From Arcobacter sp. 31_11_sub10_T18 (GTDB lineage: Bacteria > Campylobacterota > Campylobacteria > Campylobacterales > Arcobacteraceae): a stretch of 39,041 nucleotides of DNA. The position numbers and the translations under genes are program-made. The stretch spans positions 1-39,041 of the forward strand of contig MAAG01000047.1 in the NCBI GenBank assembly GCA_002163065.1. The letters are read 5' to 3'. Each line of letters starts with the position of its first letter. Position 1 is the stretch's first letter. Below, piece after piece: positions 36,143 through 39,041 of this stretch. The notes under the pieces are model-generated. The model saw nothing but the letters and a program-made list of their open reading frames with translations, did not search any database and was not told where the DNA came from.

Positions 36143-36787
36143 CTAATCAATATCATGTTTATTTTTCATAAACTCTACAATTTTTCCGTGAAGTCTGCAA
36201 TAAATTTGATTTAGACTAATATCAAATTCATAAAATCTGGTAATTTTATCTAAATTTTCATTAATACCAAATTCTAGCCAAGATTTCAAATCTTCGTAAC
36301 TTTCAAACTCATATCCGAATTTTTTCAGTAATCTATTTGCATAAGAATCAACAACAAATTCCTCTTGTTTACAAGCATAACACAAAATTGCATCGGCACT
36401 TTCAGGACCAATTCCTTTTTGTTCTAACAACCATTCTCGACACACCTCGTTTTGAAAAGACTCAAAGTTATCAAAGTCTTCAATAACATTTTGACACAAT
36501 TGTTTTAATCTTTTAGACTTTTGATTTTTAAAACCACTGGGAGTGATTAATTGCGTAAATAAAAGTAAATCTACATTTGCAATTTTTTCAAGTGAAACTA
36601 AATCATGTTTATGTAAGTTTTCTAAAGATTTTTCGACATTGGTCCATTTTGTATTTTGAGTTAAAATAGCACCTATAAAGGTTTCAAAAGTTCCATAAGA
36701 TGGCCACCAAAATTCTGGTGAGTTTTCTAAAAGATTTTTGTTTTTTAAAAAAACAAATAAATCGTAGCTATCATTGATATTATTCAA
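36143..36787 (-). CDS. magIII: 3-methyladenine DNA glycosylase MagIII
   Basis: A 214-residue helix-hairpin-helix glycosylase close to H. pylori MagIII, which removes 3-methyladenine in base excision repair. Shared segments are EFWWPSYGTFETFIGAILTQNTKW, PSGFKNQKSKRL, the hairpin WLLEQKGIGPESADAILCYAC (about 119-139) and the catalytic aspartate Asp147 in FVVDSYANR. The C-terminal RLHGKIVEF is also matched. There is no four-cysteine iron-sulfur cluster, unlike Nth. It overlaps the ymdB-like gene by eight bases and is followed by parA. Confidence 0.92.
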   Translation of the reverse strand: MNNINDSYDLFVFLKNKNLLENSPEFWWPSYGTFETFIGAILTQNTKWTNVEKSLENLHKHDLVSLEKIANVDLLLFTQLITPSGFKNQKSKRLKQLCQNVIEDFDNFESFQNEVCREWLLEQKGIGPESADAILCYACKQEEFVVDSYANRLLKKFGYEFESYEDLKSWLEFGINENLDKITRFYEFDISLNQIYCRLHGKIVEFMKNKHDID

Positions 36788-37592
36788 TAATAGCTCGAGT
36801 GATTACCCTATCATGTTTCTCACCATATATTTTTATCTTAAAGGCATCGGTTGTTTTTTCTTCTTTGATATCAAAAACCATCATCTGCAAAATAGACTTA
36901 CAAGCATTGGGTACATTAAAATGCCCACTTAATCCTGTTTGTGCTCTGTAAATTGGAATTTCTTTGTCCATTCCAATCACATTGTCTCGACATCCCGTTA
37001 ATCCAATATCAGTTAGATATGCTGTACCTTGATCAACGACTAAGTCATCTGTTCCCACATGCGTATGTGTTCCACAAATACCACTTACTTTTCCTTGAAA
37101 CATCATCATCATTACTCTTTTTTCACTGGTAGCTTCCCCATGAAAATCTATAAAAATATTTTTGATACCTTGCTCATGTAAATCATCAATAACTTTTGTT
37201 GCCCAGTTAAAAGGGTTCTCAACATTAGGCATAGAAAAAATTCCCATTAAATTAAGAACTGCAAATTTCTCGTCTCCAATGGTAGTTATATGAAGACCAG
37301 TTCCTGGAACTCCTTTGGGATAATTGTCTGGTCTTAAAACATGATCTGTTTCTAAAAGAGCTAACATTTCTTTCTTTTTATCAAAGGTGTGATTTCCACC
37401 TGTGATTAAATCTATTCCAGCTTTCATTAACTCATCACAATTTTTAACAGTTAATCCAAAACCGTGACTCGCATTTTCACCATTTGCAATTACATAATCA
37501 ATATCAAATTCATCTCTTAAATTTTTTAAATTTTCTTTAATTATTTTTCTACCAGGACGACCTACAATGTCACCTATAAAAGCTATTCTCAT
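36780..37592 (-). CDS. YmdB-type metallophosphoesterase
   Basis: A 270-residue calcineurin-like phosphoesterase of the YmdB/TIGR00282 family. Metal-binding motifs are FIGDIVGRPGR, IANGENASHGFGLT, TGGNHTFDKKK, IDFHGEATSEK and GICGTHTHVGTDD. B. subtilis YmdB cleaves 2',3'-cyclic nucleotides and affects biofilm and motility choice; the role in this lineage is not established. Length fits the family (about 265). It is probably co-transcribed with magIII through overlap. Confidence 0.93.
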   Translation of the reverse strand: MRIAFIGDIVGRPGRKIIKENLKNLRDEFDIDYVIANGENASHGFGLTVKNCDELMKAGIDLITGGNHTFDKKKEMLALLETDHVLRPDNYPKGVPGTGLHITTIGDEKFAVLNLMGIFSMPNVENPFNWATKVIDDLHEQGIKNIFIDFHGEATSEKRVMMMMFQGKVSGICGTHTHVGTDDLVVDQGTAYLTDIGLTGCRDNVIGMDKEIPIYRAQTGLSGHFNVPNACKSILQMMVFDIKEEKTTDAFKIKIYGEKHDRVITRAIIE

Positions 37593-37641
37593 CTATTTTC
37601 CATTATGTATTATTTTAATTTATTTCGTAAATATTTTTGGA

Positions 37642-38802
37642 TTATACTATATTTTTGGCACAAACAAAAGCCGAACTAAAAGCCCACTGAAAATTATAAC
37701 CACCAAGCTCTCCAGTTACATCTAATGCTTCACCTAAAAAGTACAGTCCTTTTTGGTTTTTACTTTGTAAATCAGTCACATCTATTTGGCTGCAGTCTAC
37801 TCCACCCTTGGTAACTTCTGCTTTTGAATATCCAAAGTTTCCAGCAGGCGAAAACTCATAATCTTTTAAACACTTTAATTTTTCTAACTCATCTTTACTT
37901 AACTTGGAAATAGGTTTATCAGCAAGATCAATTGATTTTAAAAACTCTACTAGAAATCTCTTAGGAAGAGGAAGTGCTGAGGAGATAAGTTTATTACTTT
38001 TACACAAAGTGCTTAGTTTTTGATTGGGCAAAAAGTCAATAATCATGGTGCCTTTTTTCCAGTACAAAGAAGCATTTAAAATAACAGGACCAGAACAACC
38101 TTTATGGGCAAAAAGAAACCCACCTTCAAAAGTCTTATTTTCAATTTTAACTTTAACATTAAAAGATAAACCACTTAGATTTTTAAACCAAAATTGATCT
38201 TTTTGAACAGTAAATCCTACTAAAGCAGGACTTAGAGTTTTGAGTTCGTGATCAAAGTTTTTTGCAATATCATAAGAAATAGAACTGGCACCCAATTTTG
38301 GAAAACTCAATCCTCCACTTGCAACCACAAGTTTATTGGCTTCAATTTTCCCTTGTGAAGTATGTAAGATAAAATGTTTGTCATGCTCTACCTCATCAAC
38401 CTTTGTATTCAATTGTAGTTTCACATGTGTAATTAGTTTTGAAAACATAGAAATTACTTCACTGGAGCTATTACAAAAATAAGTACCTTTAACCAGCTTT
38501 GCATTGATTTTGGGTCTAACACCATTTTTATTTAAAAACTTTAAAAGATCATCTTTTGTGTATTGATCCAGTATTGTTTTCACAAACTCTGGATTTCCAA
38601 GGTAATTGCTATTTTTTACGTATTCATTGGTAATATTACACTTAGCACCACCACTTACTTTAATCTTTTCTCCAATTTTTCCATTGGTATCAATCAAGAT
38701 TACTTTTTTATTTTTTATTTGTGAGGCCAGCATTAATCCACTTGCACCTGCACCTATTATTGCTATATCATATATCAAGTATCTGTTGTCACTTTCGTAC
38801 AT
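37642..38802 (-). CDS. HI0933/BaiN-family FAD flavoprotein
   Basis: A flavoprotein of the HI0933 (YhiN/BaiN) family with an N-terminal Rossmann FAD motif IIGAGASGLMLAS, the family segments GGAKCNITN and ASGGLSFPKLGASSISYDIA, and the C-terminal GEALDVTGELGGYNFQWAFSSA. Members are NAD(P)/FAD oxidoreductases; BaiN in Clostridium acts on bile-acid intermediates, and the substrate here is unknown. The frame opens at 38802, overlapping the kinase gene by 28 bp. TTG at 38778 would give the common TTGA four-base overlap and an N-terminus closer to relatives, so the start is uncertain. Confidence 0.88.
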   Translation of the reverse strand: MYESDNRYLIYDIAIIGAGASGLMLASQIKNKKVILIDTNGKIGEKIKVSGGAKCNITNEYVKNSNYLGNPEFVKTILDQYTKDDLLKFLNKNGVRPKINAKLVKGTYFCNSSSEVISMFSKLITHVKLQLNTKVDEVEHDKHFILHTSQGKIEANKLVVASGGLSFPKLGASSISYDIAKNFDHELKTLSPALVGFTVQKDQFWFKNLSGLSFNVKVKIENKTFEGGFLFAHKGCSGPVILNASLYWKKGTMIIDFLPNQKLSTLCKSNKLISSALPLPKRFLVEFLKSIDLADKPISKLSKDELEKLKCLKDYEFSPAGNFGYSKAEVTKGGVDCSQIDVTDLQSKNQKGLYFLGEALDVTGELGGYNFQWAFSSAFVCAKNIV

Positions 38803-39041
38803 TTAAATTTATTGATTCCATTTTTATGTTCATATTCCAAACGGTATCCATTGGCTTTTAATATATTATGAACAATATAAAGTCCCAATCCAAAACTATC
38901 TGTTTGTTTGTTTTCATCTTTAGAAAAAGGTTCAAAATAAGTTTCAAGTTCATTTTCCAAAGAATTACCTGTATTTTCAACGAAAATATCTTCGTCAATG
39001 GTATACATTTTTACTTTATTATCACTACTGTATTTAACCCC
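38775..39041 (-). CDS. Sensor histidine kinase, C-terminal part
   Basis: The 3' end of a gene that continues beyond the window, in frame from 39041. The visible 88 residues are the end of a HATPase domain: N-box remnant VKYSSDN, the G1-like FVENTGNS, F box YFEPFSK and G2 box SFGLGLYIV, ending at the stop 38775. It binds ATP for histidine phosphorylation. The sensor and dimerisation domains are outside. Coupled to the downstream flavoprotein gene. Confidence 0.88.
   Translation of the reverse strand, partial: GVKYSSDNKVKMYTIDEDIFVENTGNSLENELETYFEPFSKDENKQTDSFGLGLYIVHNILKANGYRLEYEHKNGINKFKCTKVTTDT

Noticed and set aside
36143-36787. Endonuclease III (Nth)
   Set aside because: It lacks the four-cysteine iron-sulfur cluster and matches H. 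pylori MagIII segments instead.

Overview
The window is an AT-rich, gene-dense stretch of a bacterial chromosome. Gene content points to the Campylobacterota, most likely an Arcobacter-type genome. The pointers are a Helicobacter-type MagIII glycosylase, an HNH-fused MutS of the MutS7 subfamily, a MetK that looks campylobacterial, and the order accD-(thiE)-rlmH-dksA-membrane protein-dus, which I recall from Campylobacter jejuni. Most genes are housekeeping genes on the minus strand. I see no tRNA, rRNA, CRISPR array, prophage or complete insertion sequence.

Layout. 1-890: 3' end of lepA, followed by a structured repeat. 1128-4184: a tandem-TPR protein, then a divergent HxlR regulator / MdaB quinone reductase pair with a palindromic operator between them. 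4260-6666: comF, hisH, hisA and a small coiled-coil gene on the plus strand; a set of hairpins sits between comF and hisH. 6687-12000: mutS7-HNH, a thioredoxin-like gene and a DUF1538 double-domain transporter with a PII-like tail. 12055-13860: leuA with a candidate leader-peptide attenuator behind a consensus promoter. 13906-22478: ftsH, prmA, dus, a membrane protein, dksA, rlmH, thiE, accD and metK, closely packed. 22590-25430: glmS and a TPR membrane protein. 25729-27901: groES-groEL with a CIRCE operator, a consensus sigma70 promoter and a 178-bp palindromic element in the leader. 27943-29901: ispA, ebfC, panD and a [2Fe-2S] protein. 30060-30581: a periplasmic cyclophilin. 30624-34179: a REC-PAS-coiled-coil protein, a CheY-like protein, CheW and xseA. 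34350-39041: ubiE/menG, a membrane peptide coupled to an orphan ParA, magIII, ymdB-like, an HI0933-type flavoprotein and the end of a histidine kinase.

The most interesting signals lie between the genes. (1) A 25-codon reading frame upstream of leuA ends in Leu codons that are rare here. It has its own strong ribosome site and a TTGACA-17-TATAAT promoter, and part of it can pair with the leuA ribosome site. (2) An ~80-bp element occurs twice, after lepA and after ubiE, in the same orientation relative to the preceding gene. Its stem sequences differ between copies but remain largely self-complementary, while its loop and end blocks are conserved. (3) A 178-bp palindrome with 32-bp terminal inverted repeats (28/32 matches) lies in the 5' leader of groESL, directly beside CIRCE. 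(4) The ribosome site of hisH lies in the arm of a perfect 13-bp hairpin. Several start codons differ from the longest reading frame (metK, rlmH, cheW, ebfC, the DksA-linked membrane protein); the reasons are given in each entry.
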